Shown one piece after another: positions 36,496-44,594 of a stretch of 48,926 nucleotides of DNA. Every line of letters starts with the position of its first letter. The stretch's first letter is position 1. The translations under genes were made by a program, and so were the position numbers. The stretch comes from Vreelandella rituensis (GTDB lineage Bacteria > Pseudomonadota > Gammaproteobacteria > Pseudomonadales > Halomonadaceae), in assembly GCF_003336665.1 (NCBI RefSeq), contig NZ_QPIJ01000010.1, positions 1 through 48,926 of the forward strand. Direction: 5' to 3'. The notes under the pieces were generated by a model. It ran no database searches, was not told the origin of the DNA, and saw only the letters and a list, made by a program, of their open reading frames with translations.

Positions 36496-37395
36496 TTACT
36501 GGAATCGCCCCGGCCGCTTGGCTACCTCTTCCAGCGCCCAGTCTTGTGTATCGATGCGGCTCTCCAGGCGTTGTTCAACGTCCTGAGCCAGATCGGGGAA
36601 GAAGTCCAAACCGGTACGCGCCTCTACCTGATCGATACTCACCAGATAATCGTCCAACGGTTCATTACCGCGCACGGTCTGAGGCATGATGAACGCCAAT
36701 GCCAAGGGTGTTTCGGCGTGAGGCACCACGATAATTTTGTAAAAGGCTTCGGGAATTTCCACCAGGCCGACACGGTTGAAGACGTTATCCATAAAGGATT
36801 CCGGAAACACCGGGCCGGTAATTACCTGCAACCGCTCGAAACGCGGGGCGAAATGATCCATGACCGATTCTTCCAATCGTTGCCATAACTGCCGATTGAG
36901 GTCGGGACGCTGCGGCGCCATATTGCTCATGCGAAAGGTATGTAACTGCGCTGAGCGACCATGCACCGCGGCAATCGCGTAATTAGGCGCCAGGTGCCCA
37001 CGATCATAACCACTGCCGGAATATTCGTCGGTGCCAACCGGCCACAGTGTGCGCCAATCCGCCTGGAAATTTGGCCGCGCGCCAATACGCGTGTCTTCCA
37101 CGGCATTTAGCTGGTAGCTGACCCAAAGAGCGTTGACCCGCACATCCGACCAACCCACCAGAAAGCCATCATTGCGCAATACACGATGAAAGGTGGTGGG
37201 ATGCAAGGACTCCCAGGTCGGCGTACCCATCCAGTTGTAGTCATCGCTGTATTGGCGCTCCTGGAAATACCATAATCCCGAGGCCATCACCACGAATAAC
37301 AGCGAAACGCCGAGGTTTCGGCCTCGGCGGCGCCAACGAGATACTGAGTTACGCAAGGTCGATTTCTCCGCTTGGCGGTTTGTTCTATCCAACAA
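36496..37395 (-). CDS. Membrane-anchored DNA/RNA non-specific endonuclease
   Basis: A 299-residue beta-beta-alpha-metal nuclease of the Serratia nuclease/EndoG family. The catalytic motif is D131-R-G-H134 (GYDRGHLAPNY), and the metal-binding asparagine is probably N167 in SNMAPQRPDLNRQLW. Residues 28-44 form one transmembrane helix after a basic, cytosolic N terminus, so the enzyme is likely held on the periplasmic side of the inner membrane, where it could degrade incoming DNA or supply nucleotides. No immunity-like gene is adjacent. The stop is close to the end of the tRNA cluster, convergently. Confidence 0.87.
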   Translation of the reverse strand: MLDRTNRQAEKSTLRNSVSRWRRRGRNLGVSLLFVVMASGLWYFQERQYSDDYNWMGTPTWESLHPTTFHRVLRNDGFLVGWSDVRVNALWVSYQLNAVEDTRIGARPNFQADWRTLWPVGTDEYSGSGYDRGHLAPNYAIAAVHGRSAQLHTFRMSNMAPQRPDLNRQLWQRLEESVMDHFAPRFERLQVITGPVFPESFMDNVFNRVGLVEIPEAFYKIIVVPHAETPLALAFIMPQTVRGNEPLDDYLVSIDQVEARTGLDFFPDLAQDVEQRLESRIDTQDWALEEVAKRPGRFQ

Positions 37396-37430
37396 CAGCT
37401 TTATGAAGCAACCGGTCTATCCGATAGCCG

Positions 37431-37706
37431 TTACCAGCCCAGGGAGAACATGGTTTCCAGATCGTGGCGGGAATGAACCTGCATGGCATTCAATGTTTCA
37501 GTGTCACTCACGCCTTCCACGGCATTGAGACGTTCCGTCACCAACTCCGCGAGGCTTTCAAAGTCACGGGTCCGGGCAATGGCCACCAGATCGTAACGCC
37601 CGCAGGTGGAATAGACTTCACTGATGCCTTCGACATCCGCCAGGCGCTCGGCTACCGCTTTCACCTGGCCTTTTTCGGTGTTGATCAAGATGACAGCATT
37701 TTGCAT
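37431..37706 (-). CDS. Stand-alone Lrp/AsnC ligand-binding (RAM) domain protein
   Basis: A 91-residue protein consisting only of the C-terminal effector domain of Lrp/AsnC regulators: AVILINTEKGQVKAVAERLADVEGISEVYSTCGRYDLVAIARTRD and a second half with the usual beta-alpha-beta order. No helix-turn-helix is present, so it probably does not bind DNA alone; such small Lrp-like proteins (SraA, and related) form multimers and bind amino acids. I start at ATG 37706 (GAAGGG upstream); 14 earlier residues are unlikely. Confidence 0.83.
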   Translation of the reverse strand: MQNAVILINTEKGQVKAVAERLADVEGISEVYSTCGRYDLVAIARTRDFESLAELVTERLNAVEGVSDTETLNAMQVHSRHDLETMFSLGW

Positions 37707-37945
37707 GACGAACCCTTCATAAAAAGAAATGCCAAGCGAGTATAACACCCACCTCTGCTTGCCACAGCACTCGCCCCGGCCGTGACTAATTGTCGCTGGG
37801 TTGAAACAGGTATTCGCAGACTGGGTTGCCTTCCGCTAGCATAGGCTTCGGGACTCCGTTATTCAGATATTCTCGGAGCAAGAGGTGGAAAAACCACCCT
37901 ATAAATCGTGACCATACGTCAGACCGTGACGTTTAAGGAGACACC

Positions 37946-38260
37946 ATGGCTAATCAAAGCCGTCGCAAGTTCATGCGTAACAGTCTTATGGGCCTTGCCG
38001 CCTTGCCACTGGGTGCGGGCATCCTTTCCAAGGCTGCCTTTGCTCAGACCTTACCCCGTCTGGACCCTTCCGCCAGTAACGCCCAAGCCCTGAATTACGT
38101 CGAAGTAGCCAGCGAAGCCAGCGATCATCCGGCCTACAGCGAGGGCGAATTTTGCAATAATTGCATGTTCTACACAGAAGACAACGAAGGCTGCCAGCTA
38201 TTCCCGCAAAACAGCGTAGAACCCAAGGGCTGGTGCCAGTCCTGGACTGCTCAGATGTAA
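37946..38260 (+). CDS. High-potential iron-sulfur protein (HiPIP)
   Basis: A 104-residue precursor of a small periplasmic [4Fe-4S] electron carrier. A twin-arginine signal (SRRKFMRNSL, cleavage after AFA at about residue 33) exports the folded protein. Cluster ligands are Cys70 and Cys73 (CNNCMFY), Cys83 (GCQLF) and Cys97 (GWCQSW), the standard HiPIP pattern. HiPIPs feed electrons to terminal oxidases or photosynthetic centres; here a respiratory role is likely. A strong AAGGAG precedes the start, and an intrinsic terminator follows, so it is monocistronic. Confidence 0.95.
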   Translation: MANQSRRKFMRNSLMGLAALPLGAGILSKAAFAQTLPRLDPSASNAQALNYVEVASEASDHPAYSEGEFCNNCMFYTEDNEGCQLFPQNSVEPKGWCQSWTAQM

Positions 38261-38298
38261 TCTGTTTCTGCCTGAAGCACCTTAAGCAGCTGTACCTT

Positions 38299-38327
38299 TG
38301 TCCCGCGCCCAGGCGCGGGACAGTTGT
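38299..38327 (+). terminator. Intrinsic terminator of the HiPIP gene
   Basis: Stem TGTCCCGCGCC / GGCGCGGGACA with a two- to four-base loop, followed by GTTGTCTTG. It is followed by the convergent spoVR end. Confidence 0.75.
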
Positions 38328-38363
38328 CTTGCATTCAACTTCTCGTCCACCATATCGATGAAC

Positions 38364-39929
38364 TCAACGACCGGCCTGAACCTCCTCCCCTTCTATCGGC
38401 CAATGGTACCGTCGGGTAACGCGCTCCGCCTCGAAGGAATCGAGCCTGACCGGAAAGCCCCATAATTGATGCAGATGGCGCATTACCGGGTAGACACTCC
38501 GTCCCAGCGGGCGCCGCGCATCCTGGACATGATGCAGCGTCAAGGAACGATCCCCCCGAATATCCGCCTCGACTATCTGAACATTAGGCTCCCGAACCGA
38601 AAGCGCATATTGCATGGCCAAGGCTTCGCGCACGCGCCGATAGCCACGCTCATTATGGATGGCACCCACTTCCAGCGTTTCCTCCTGATCATCGTCCACG
38701 ACCAGAAAGAGCTTCAGATCACGCATCACCTTGGGAGATAGAAACTGCTGAATAAAGGATTCGTCCTTGAAGTTACGCATGGCGAATTCCACTGATTCGC
38801 GCCATGGACTTCCCGCCATATCCGGAAACCACTCATGGTCTTCGTCAGTCGGCGACACGCAGATACGTTTTATGTCGGTAAAGATGGCAAACCCCAGAGC
38901 GTAAGGGTTGATACCGCTGAAATTGGGACTATCGAAATCCGGCTGATGGATAACCGCTGAGTGCGACTGAAGAAACTCCAGCATCAACCCTTCATCAACC
39001 AACCCATCATCGTATAAACGGTTCATCAGGGTGTAATGCCAGAAGCATGCCCAGCCTTCATTCATCACCTGAGTCTGGCGCTGGGGGTAAAAATACTGGG
39101 CCAACTTGCGCACGATACGTACGATCTCGCGCTGCCAGGGCGCCAGCAATGGCGCATTTTTCTCAATGAAATACAGCAGGTTCTCCTGCGGCTCAGAAGG
39201 ATATCGGCCGGCACTGTGCAATCCCAGCGGGTCGTTTTCCGGGCTCATGCCGTCCACTATCGGCATATCGCCGCGCGGGGCCTCGGGAATGGTTCGCCAG
39301 AGCATATTCACCTGAGCCTGAAGATAGGTTTCACGCTCATCCTGGCGACGTATTTCTTCTTCCGCTGAAATCGGCGATGGCCGCTTATAGCGATCCACAC
39401 CATAGTTCTGCAAGGCGTGACACGCATCCAGCAGCTGTTCCACGGCCTGAACCCCATGGCGCTCTTCGCACTGGGCAATGTACTTGCGGGCGAATACCAG
39501 GTAATCGATGATCGATTCGGCATCCGTCCAGGTTCGGAACAGATAATTGCCTTTGAAGAAGGAATTATGCCCATAACAGGCATGGGCCATGACCAGCACC
39601 TGCATCATCAGGGTATTCTCTTCCATGAGATAGGCGATGCAGGGGTCGGAATTGATCACCAGCTCATAGGCCAGGCCCATCTGGCCCCGCCGGTAGGCCT
39701 GCTCCACGGCCAGAAACTGCTTGCCGAACGACCAATGATGATAGCCCACCGGCATGCCTACGCTGGCGTAGGCATCCATCATCTGTTCAGTGGTAATGAC
39801 TTCGATCTGATTGGGATAGGTATCCAGGCGGTATTCATCCGCCAGACATGCAAGTTCCGTATCGAAACGCTGGAGTATGGCGAAGTTCCAGTCAGAGCCG
39901 CTGGCAATTGGACGGCGTATGTCATTCAT
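38364..39929 (-). CDS. ycgB: SpoVR family protein
   Basis: A 521-residue soluble protein of the SpoVR/YcgB family, including the conserved WNFAILQRFDTELACLADEYRLDTYPNQIEVIT region, YHHWSFGKQF, AHACYGHNSFFKGNYLF and NEGWACFWHY with several conserved His and Glu residues. Biochemical function is unknown; in non-sporulating bacteria it is linked to the PrkA kinase and YeaH. The ATG at 39929 has AAGGAG upstream. It is the last gene of the prkA-yeaH-spoVR operon, 22 bases after yeaH. Confidence 0.94.
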   Translation of the reverse strand: MNDIRRPIASGSDWNFAILQRFDTELACLADEYRLDTYPNQIEVITTEQMMDAYASVGMPVGYHHWSFGKQFLAVEQAYRRGQMGLAYELVINSDPCIAYLMEENTLMMQVLVMAHACYGHNSFFKGNYLFRTWTDAESIIDYLVFARKYIAQCEERHGVQAVEQLLDACHALQNYGVDRYKRPSPISAEEEIRRQDERETYLQAQVNMLWRTIPEAPRGDMPIVDGMSPENDPLGLHSAGRYPSEPQENLLYFIEKNAPLLAPWQREIVRIVRKLAQYFYPQRQTQVMNEGWACFWHYTLMNRLYDDGLVDEGLMLEFLQSHSAVIHQPDFDSPNFSGINPYALGFAIFTDIKRICVSPTDEDHEWFPDMAGSPWRESVEFAMRNFKDESFIQQFLSPKVMRDLKLFLVVDDDQEETLEVGAIHNERGYRRVREALAMQYALSVREPNVQIVEADIRGDRSLTLHHVQDARRPLGRSVYPVMRHLHQLWGFPVRLDSFEAERVTRRYHWPIEGEEVQAGR

Positions 39930-39951
39930 GGCGCACTCCTTGAGTGTCGTC

Positions 39952-41238
39952 TCACTGTCTCTGGCTGAGCCGACGCTTGAACAGCTCGCGAAACACCGGG
40001 TAAATATCACCGGCCTCGACGATCTGGCGCATGGCGAAGCGTTCGGAAAATACCCCAGCCACTGCCTCGTACTCCTGCCACAAGGATTGATGCTCATGCG
40101 GCGTGATTTCCACGTAGGCAAAATATTGCAGTTGCGGCATCAGTTTCTTGAGTAACAGCTCCCGACAGACATCCGAATCATCGTCCCAGTTATCCCCATC
40201 GCTGGCCTGGGCCACATAGAGGTTCCACTTCCCGGGGGGATAGCGCGCCTCGATGATCTTGTCGACCAGCCTCAAGGCGCTGGAAACGATGGTGCCGCCG
40301 GTTTCGCGTGAGTAAAAGAATTCCTCCTCATTCACTTCCCGCGCCGCTGTGTGGTGACGCACGAATACCAGTTCGACTTTCTCGTAGTGCTTCTCCAGAA
40401 ACAGATACAACAGCAGGAAAAAGCGCTTGGCGATATCCTTGTGGTTTTGCGTCATCGAGCCCGACACATCCATGACGCAAAAGATCACCGCCTGACTTGA
40501 CGGCTGTGGCTGAGCGCTGAGCTGGTGGTAACGCAAGTCATAGGTGTCGATGAAGGGGATTGACTCGAGGCGTTTTTCCAGTCGCTCGATTTCCGCCTTG
40601 AGCTCGGTGATTCGTGCCGGATTACGTAACACGGAATCCTTGCGCTCTTCCGCTTGCAGCGCCTCCTGAGCAGCCTTCAAGGCACGCCGAATCGGAGCGC
40701 GCAAGGCAATCCGCCGGGCATAGGCTTCGCGCATCGAGCGGGTGATACTGATACGCGCAGGTACACCGTCACGGCTCAGGCCGGCTCGCACCATCTTCAC
40801 TTCATCCAGGGATTTGAGCGGTTTGCGCTGCAAATGTGGAAGTTCCAGGCCATCGAAGACGAACTCCAGAAACTCCTCTCGGCTCAAGGTGAAGGCGAAT
40901 TCATCCATGCCTTCACCCTGGTTGGAAGCGTCGCCTTGGCCCCCGCCCTGGCCGCCCTGCCCCTTGGGGCGTTGTATCCGGTCGCCTTCGAGAAACTCCT
41001 TGTTACCCGGCGCGACAATCGAGCGCGCGCCACCCTGGCCATGTTGAAACACCGGCTCGGAAATATCCTTCGTGGGTATCGAGATCTTTTCGCCACGCTC
41101 CATGTCGGTGATCGAGCGGCGGTTGACCGATTCCTCCACGGAGCGCTTGATATGCTTGCGATAACGTTCCAGAAAGCGCTGCCGGTTCACAGCGCTCTTG
41201 TGCTTGGCATTGGGCCTTCGATCGATGAAATAGGTCAT
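39952..41238 (-). CDS. yeaH: YeaH/DUF444 family protein with von Willebrand A domain
   Basis: A 428-residue protein. The N terminus [24 protein letters not shown] and the glycine/glutamine-rich stretch ([18 protein letters not shown]) are typical. The C-terminal half is a VWA-like domain with the MIDAS start [13 protein letters not shown] and [13 protein letters not shown]. Known in enterobacteria to act with the kinase YeaG in nitrogen or stress adaptation. ATG 41238 has GGGAGG upstream. 18 bases separate it from prkA. Confidence 0.94.
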   Translation of the reverse strand: MTYFIDRRPNAKHKSAVNRQRFLERYRKHIKRSVEESVNRRSITDMERGEKISIPTKDISEPVFQHGQGGARSIVAPGNKEFLEGDRIQRPKGQGGQGGGQGDASNQGEGMDEFAFTLSREEFLEFVFDGLELPHLQRKPLKSLDEVKMVRAGLSRDGVPARISITRSMREAYARRIALRAPIRRALKAAQEALQAEERKDSVLRNPARITELKAEIERLEKRLESIPFIDTYDLRYHQLSAQPQPSSQAVIFCVMDVSGSMTQNHKDIAKRFFLLLYLFLEKHYEKVELVFVRHHTAAREVNEEEFFYSRETGGTIVSSALRLVDKIIEARYPPGKWNLYVAQASDGDNWDDDSDVCRELLLKKLMPQLQYFAYVEITPHEHQSLWQEYEAVAGVFSERFAMRQIVEAGDIYPVFRELFKRRLSQRQ

Positions 41239-41256
41239 GTGACCTCCCGGCAAGGC

Positions 41257-43179
41257 TCACTGAGATTTACGCACGCGCAAATACCACTCCGACAGCAAAC
41301 GCACCTGCTTCTCGGTATATCCGCGATCCACCATGCGCGCCACGAAATCCTCATGCTTGCGTTGATCTGATGTCGACGCCTTGGCATTGAACGAGATCAC
41401 CGGCAGAAGCTCTTCGGTATTGGCGAACATCTTGTGCTCGATAACCCCTTTAAGCTTTTCATAGGATTGCCAGCTGGGGTTCATGCCATTGTTCTGGGCG
41501 CGCGCACGCAGCACAAAGTTGACCACCTCATGACGAAAATCCTTGGGATTGGAAATACCCGCCGGCTTCTCGATCTTTTCCAGCTCTTCGTTGAGTGACT
41601 GGCGGTCGAGCAGCGCACCGGTTTCCGGGTCACGGTATTCCTGATCCTGAATCCAGAAATCGGCATAGATGACGTAGCGGTCGAAGATGTTCTGGCCGTA
41701 TTCGCTATAGGATTCAAGATAGGCGGTCTGGATCTCCTTGCCGATGAAGTCGACATAGCGCGGCGCCAGAAACTCCTTGATGAAACCCAGATAACGCTCA
41801 TGGACTTCAGTGGGCAACTGTTCACGTTCGAGTGCCTGTTCCAGCACATACAACAGATGCACCGGGTTGGCCGCCACTTCGGTGCTATCGAAGTTGAACA
41901 CCTTGGAGAGAATCTTGAACGCAAAGCGCGTGGAAAGCCCTTGCATGCCTTCATCCACACCCGCCGCATCACGGTATTCCTGGATCGACTTGGCACGTGG
42001 GTCGGTGTCTTTCAGATTTTCGCCGTCATAGACGCGCATCTTGGAAAAAATATTCGAGTTTTCCGGCACATTGAGCCGCGAAAGCACCGAGAACTGAGCC
42101 AGCATGCGCAGGGTGTCCGGCGCGCAGGGCGCAGCATTCAAGGAGGAATCTTCGAGCAGTTTCTCGTAGATCTTGATCTCCTCGGAAACGCGCAGGCAAT
42201 AAGGCACCTTGACGATATACACCCGGTCGAGAAACGCCTCGTTGTTACGGTTATTACGAAACGCCTGCCACTCGGACTCGTTGGAGTGAGCCAGGACGAT
42301 ACCGTTGAAAGGAATCGCCCCCATCCCTTCGGTGGGGTTGTAGTTGCCTTCCTGGGTGGCGGTCAGCAATGGATGCAGCACCTTGATAGGCGCCTTGAAC
42401 ATCTCGACGAATTCCATCAGCCCCTGGTTGGCGCGGCACAGCCCGCCGGAGAAGCTGTAGGCATCCGGGTCATCCTGGGAATAAAGTTCCAGCTGACGGA
42501 TATCCACCTTGCCCACCAAGGATGAAATATCCTGGTTGTTCTCGTCACCAGGCTCAGTCTTGGAAATAGCGATCTGGTGCAGCCGCGAGGGGTACAGGCG
42601 CACCACGCGGAATTCGGAAATATCCCCGCCGTACTCCTTGAGCCGCTTGGCCGCCCAGGGCGACATCACGCTTTTCAGATAGCGCTGCGGAATGCCGTAC
42701 TCCTTTTCCAGCAGCTCGCCATCTTCCTCAGGAGAAAACAGGCCCAAGGGTGACTCATACACCGGGGAGCCCTTGATGGCATAGAACGGAATGCGTTCCA
42801 TCAATAGTTTCAGGCGTTCGGCCAGCGATGACTTACCCCCGCCCACCGGCCCCAGCAGGTAGAGAATCTGCTTACGCTCCTCCAGCCCTTGAGCAGCATG
42901 GCGAAAATACGCCACGATCTGTTCGATGGCTTCTTCCATACCATGAAATTCCGCGAACGCCGGATAGCGACGAATCACCTTGTTGGAGAAAATCCGCGAG
43001 AGACGCGGGTCTTTGGCAGTATCGATCACTTCGGGCTCGCCGATGGCTTCAAGCATCCGCTCTGAAGCGCTGGCATAAGCGGACGCATCGCGCCGGCACA
43101 ATTCCAGGTATTCCTGCAGGCTCATGTCTTCCTGCTGGACACGGGAAAAACGATTTTGAACGTGGTCAAAGATGCTCAT
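41257..43179 (-). CDS. yeaG: PrkA/YeaG family serine protein kinase or AAA+ protease
   Basis: A 640-residue PrkA protein: an AAA+ domain with Walker A GPVGGGKSS (residues 110-118) and a C-terminal part related to the PrkA kinase (ILYLLG..., HSNESEWQAFRNNRNNEAFLDRVYIVKVPYCLR). Family members were described as serine kinases; the Bacillus protein was later reported as an AAA+ protease, so activity is uncertain. ATG 43179 has AGGAGG upstream; the longer frame is noncoding. It leads the stress operon with yeaH and spoVR. A large inverted repeat lies upstream. Confidence 0.94.
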   Translation of the reverse strand: MSIFDHVQNRFSRVQQEDMSLQEYLELCRRDASAYASASERMLEAIGEPEVIDTAKDPRLSRIFSNKVIRRYPAFAEFHGMEEAIEQIVAYFRHAAQGLEERKQILYLLGPVGGGKSSLAERLKLLMERIPFYAIKGSPVYESPLGLFSPEEDGELLEKEYGIPQRYLKSVMSPWAAKRLKEYGGDISEFRVVRLYPSRLHQIAISKTEPGDENNQDISSLVGKVDIRQLELYSQDDPDAYSFSGGLCRANQGLMEFVEMFKAPIKVLHPLLTATQEGNYNPTEGMGAIPFNGIVLAHSNESEWQAFRNNRNNEAFLDRVYIVKVPYCLRVSEEIKIYEKLLEDSSLNAAPCAPDTLRMLAQFSVLSRLNVPENSNIFSKMRVYDGENLKDTDPRAKSIQEYRDAAGVDEGMQGLSTRFAFKILSKVFNFDSTEVAANPVHLLYVLEQALEREQLPTEVHERYLGFIKEFLAPRYVDFIGKEIQTAYLESYSEYGQNIFDRYVIYADFWIQDQEYRDPETGALLDRQSLNEELEKIEKPAGISNPKDFRHEVVNFVLRARAQNNGMNPSWQSYEKLKGVIEHKMFANTEELLPVISFNAKASTSDQRKHEDFVARMVDRGYTEKQVRLLSEWYLRVRKSQ

Positions 43180-43281
43180 TGATGCCTCCTCTGGCCCAAC
43201 CTCGGCGGTACGACGCGTCGGATAACACGAAGTACCTGTTCTATCAGCGTAGTCAGCATTAGCGATAACGATGATGGATGC

Positions 43282-43352
43282 TTCAACGCAACCCAATTTT
43301 GTTTTATTAGTTCTATTCTAAGAAAGCTTGGAAGGAAATTGGTTGCGTTGAA
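43282..43352. repeat. Inverted repeat upstream of the prkA operon
   Basis: Perfect 12-bp arms TTCAACGCAACC (43282-43293) and GGTTGCGTTGAA (43341-43352) flank 47 AT-rich bases. With single-base offsets the match extends outward (GC) and inward (AATTT), to about 20 bp per arm. It lies about 100 bases upstream of the prkA start in the 219-base gap to the aldolase gene. It could be a pair of operator sites, a hairpin ending the aldolase transcript, or a relic of a small inverted-repeat element. Confidence 0.55.
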
Positions 43353-43398
43353 AGCAGGAGATTTGAACAGAGCAGCAAACGAAGAAGGTGAGGAAGGA

Positions 43399-44442
43399 TC
43401 AGTTCAGGGCTGCTTGGATATCGGCAATCAAGCTATCGAGCAGCACGGTGGTGGTATTCCAGGCGCACACAAAACGCACCCCACCGGCACCGATGAAGGT
43501 ATAGAACGTCCAGCCGCGTTGGCGCAGAGACGCGATCACCGCCGGCGGCAATTCCACGAACACACTGTTGGCCTGGGTGGGAAACATCAAGGATATGCCG
43601 GGTAAGGCGCGCAGGCCTTCGGCCAAGTAGCCGGCCATGGCATTGGCGTGTTGCGCATTGCTGAGCCAGGCGCCACTTTCCAGCAGCCCTAGCCAAGGCG
43701 CCGCCACGAAACGCATCTTGGAAGCCAGTTGGCCGGCCTGTTTGCAACGCCAGGCGAAATCTTCAGCCAGGTCACGGTTGAAGAACAGAATGGCTTCCCC
43801 GAAAGCCAGGCCGTTCTTGGTGCCGGAAAAACACAGGGCGTCTATCCCTACCTGCCAGGTCAATTCCGCCGGGGTGACGTTCAAACTGGCACAGGCATTG
43901 GCGAAACGGGCGCCATCCATGTGCAGGCGCAGGTCGTACTTGTCGGCAACGGCCCTTATGGCCAGCAACTCCTCACGCGAATAAAGCGTGCCCACCTCGG
44001 TGGGTTGCGTCAGCGAAATGACTTTCGGTTTCGGGTAGTGAATGTCGTTGCGCTTGGTGACCAGCGCCTCGATGCCTTCCGGGGTCAACTTGCCGTTGGG
44101 GCCCGGTGCAGTGAGCAACTTGGACCCATTGGAGAAGAATTCCGGCCCCCCGCACTCATCGGTTTCGATATGCGCCAGTTCGTGGCAGATCACGCTGTGA
44201 TAACTGCGTGCCATGGCCGAAAGCACCAGGGAATTGGCTGCGGTACCGTTGAAAACGAAAAATACGTCGCAATCGTAGTCGAACAATTCCCGAAAACGAT
44301 CCGCCGCCCGGGCCGTCCAGTGGTCATTGCCGTAAGCCAGGTCGTCCGTCTGGTTGGCTTTGAGCAGATATTCCATCGCTTCCGGACAGATGCCGGAGGT
44401 GTTGTCACTGGCAAGAAAGCGCGGGGTGCACTCCGAGGTCAT
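43399..44442 (-). CDS. Low-specificity L-threonine aldolase (PLP-dependent)
   Basis: A 347-residue fold type I PLP enzyme that splits L-threonine or allo-threonine into glycine and acetaldehyde. The PLP lysine is Lys209 in FSGTKNGLAFGEA, Asp176 in HMDGARF contacts the pyridine nitrogen, and FNGTAANSL (about 65-73) is the phosphate-binding loop. The N terminus FLASDNTSGICPEAM is typical of the Pseudomonas-like branch. ATG 44442 has AAGGAT upstream; 23 additional residues of the open frame look non-coding. Confidence 0.93.
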   Translation of the reverse strand: MTSECTPRFLASDNTSGICPEAMEYLLKANQTDDLAYGNDHWTARAADRFRELFDYDCDVFFVFNGTAANSLVLSAMARSYHSVICHELAHIETDECGGPEFFSNGSKLLTAPGPNGKLTPEGIEALVTKRNDIHYPKPKVISLTQPTEVGTLYSREELLAIRAVADKYDLRLHMDGARFANACASLNVTPAELTWQVGIDALCFSGTKNGLAFGEAILFFNRDLAEDFAWRCKQAGQLASKMRFVAAPWLGLLESGAWLSNAQHANAMAGYLAEGLRALPGISLMFPTQANSVFVELPPAVIASLRQRGWTFYTFIGAGGVRFVCAWNTTTVLLDSLIADIQAALN

Positions 44443-44594
44443 GAGGAAAAATCCTTGTAAGCTAGCGTAATCGCGGCACCGGCCGGGTGCCACCGGGCTA
44501 TGGGCGGTCAAGACGGGATAACCGCTTGGCCGGATACGTCACCTTATCGCCCTTTCCTTCGAGCGTCACCCGGCAGGCTACGCCATCCTGCAGG

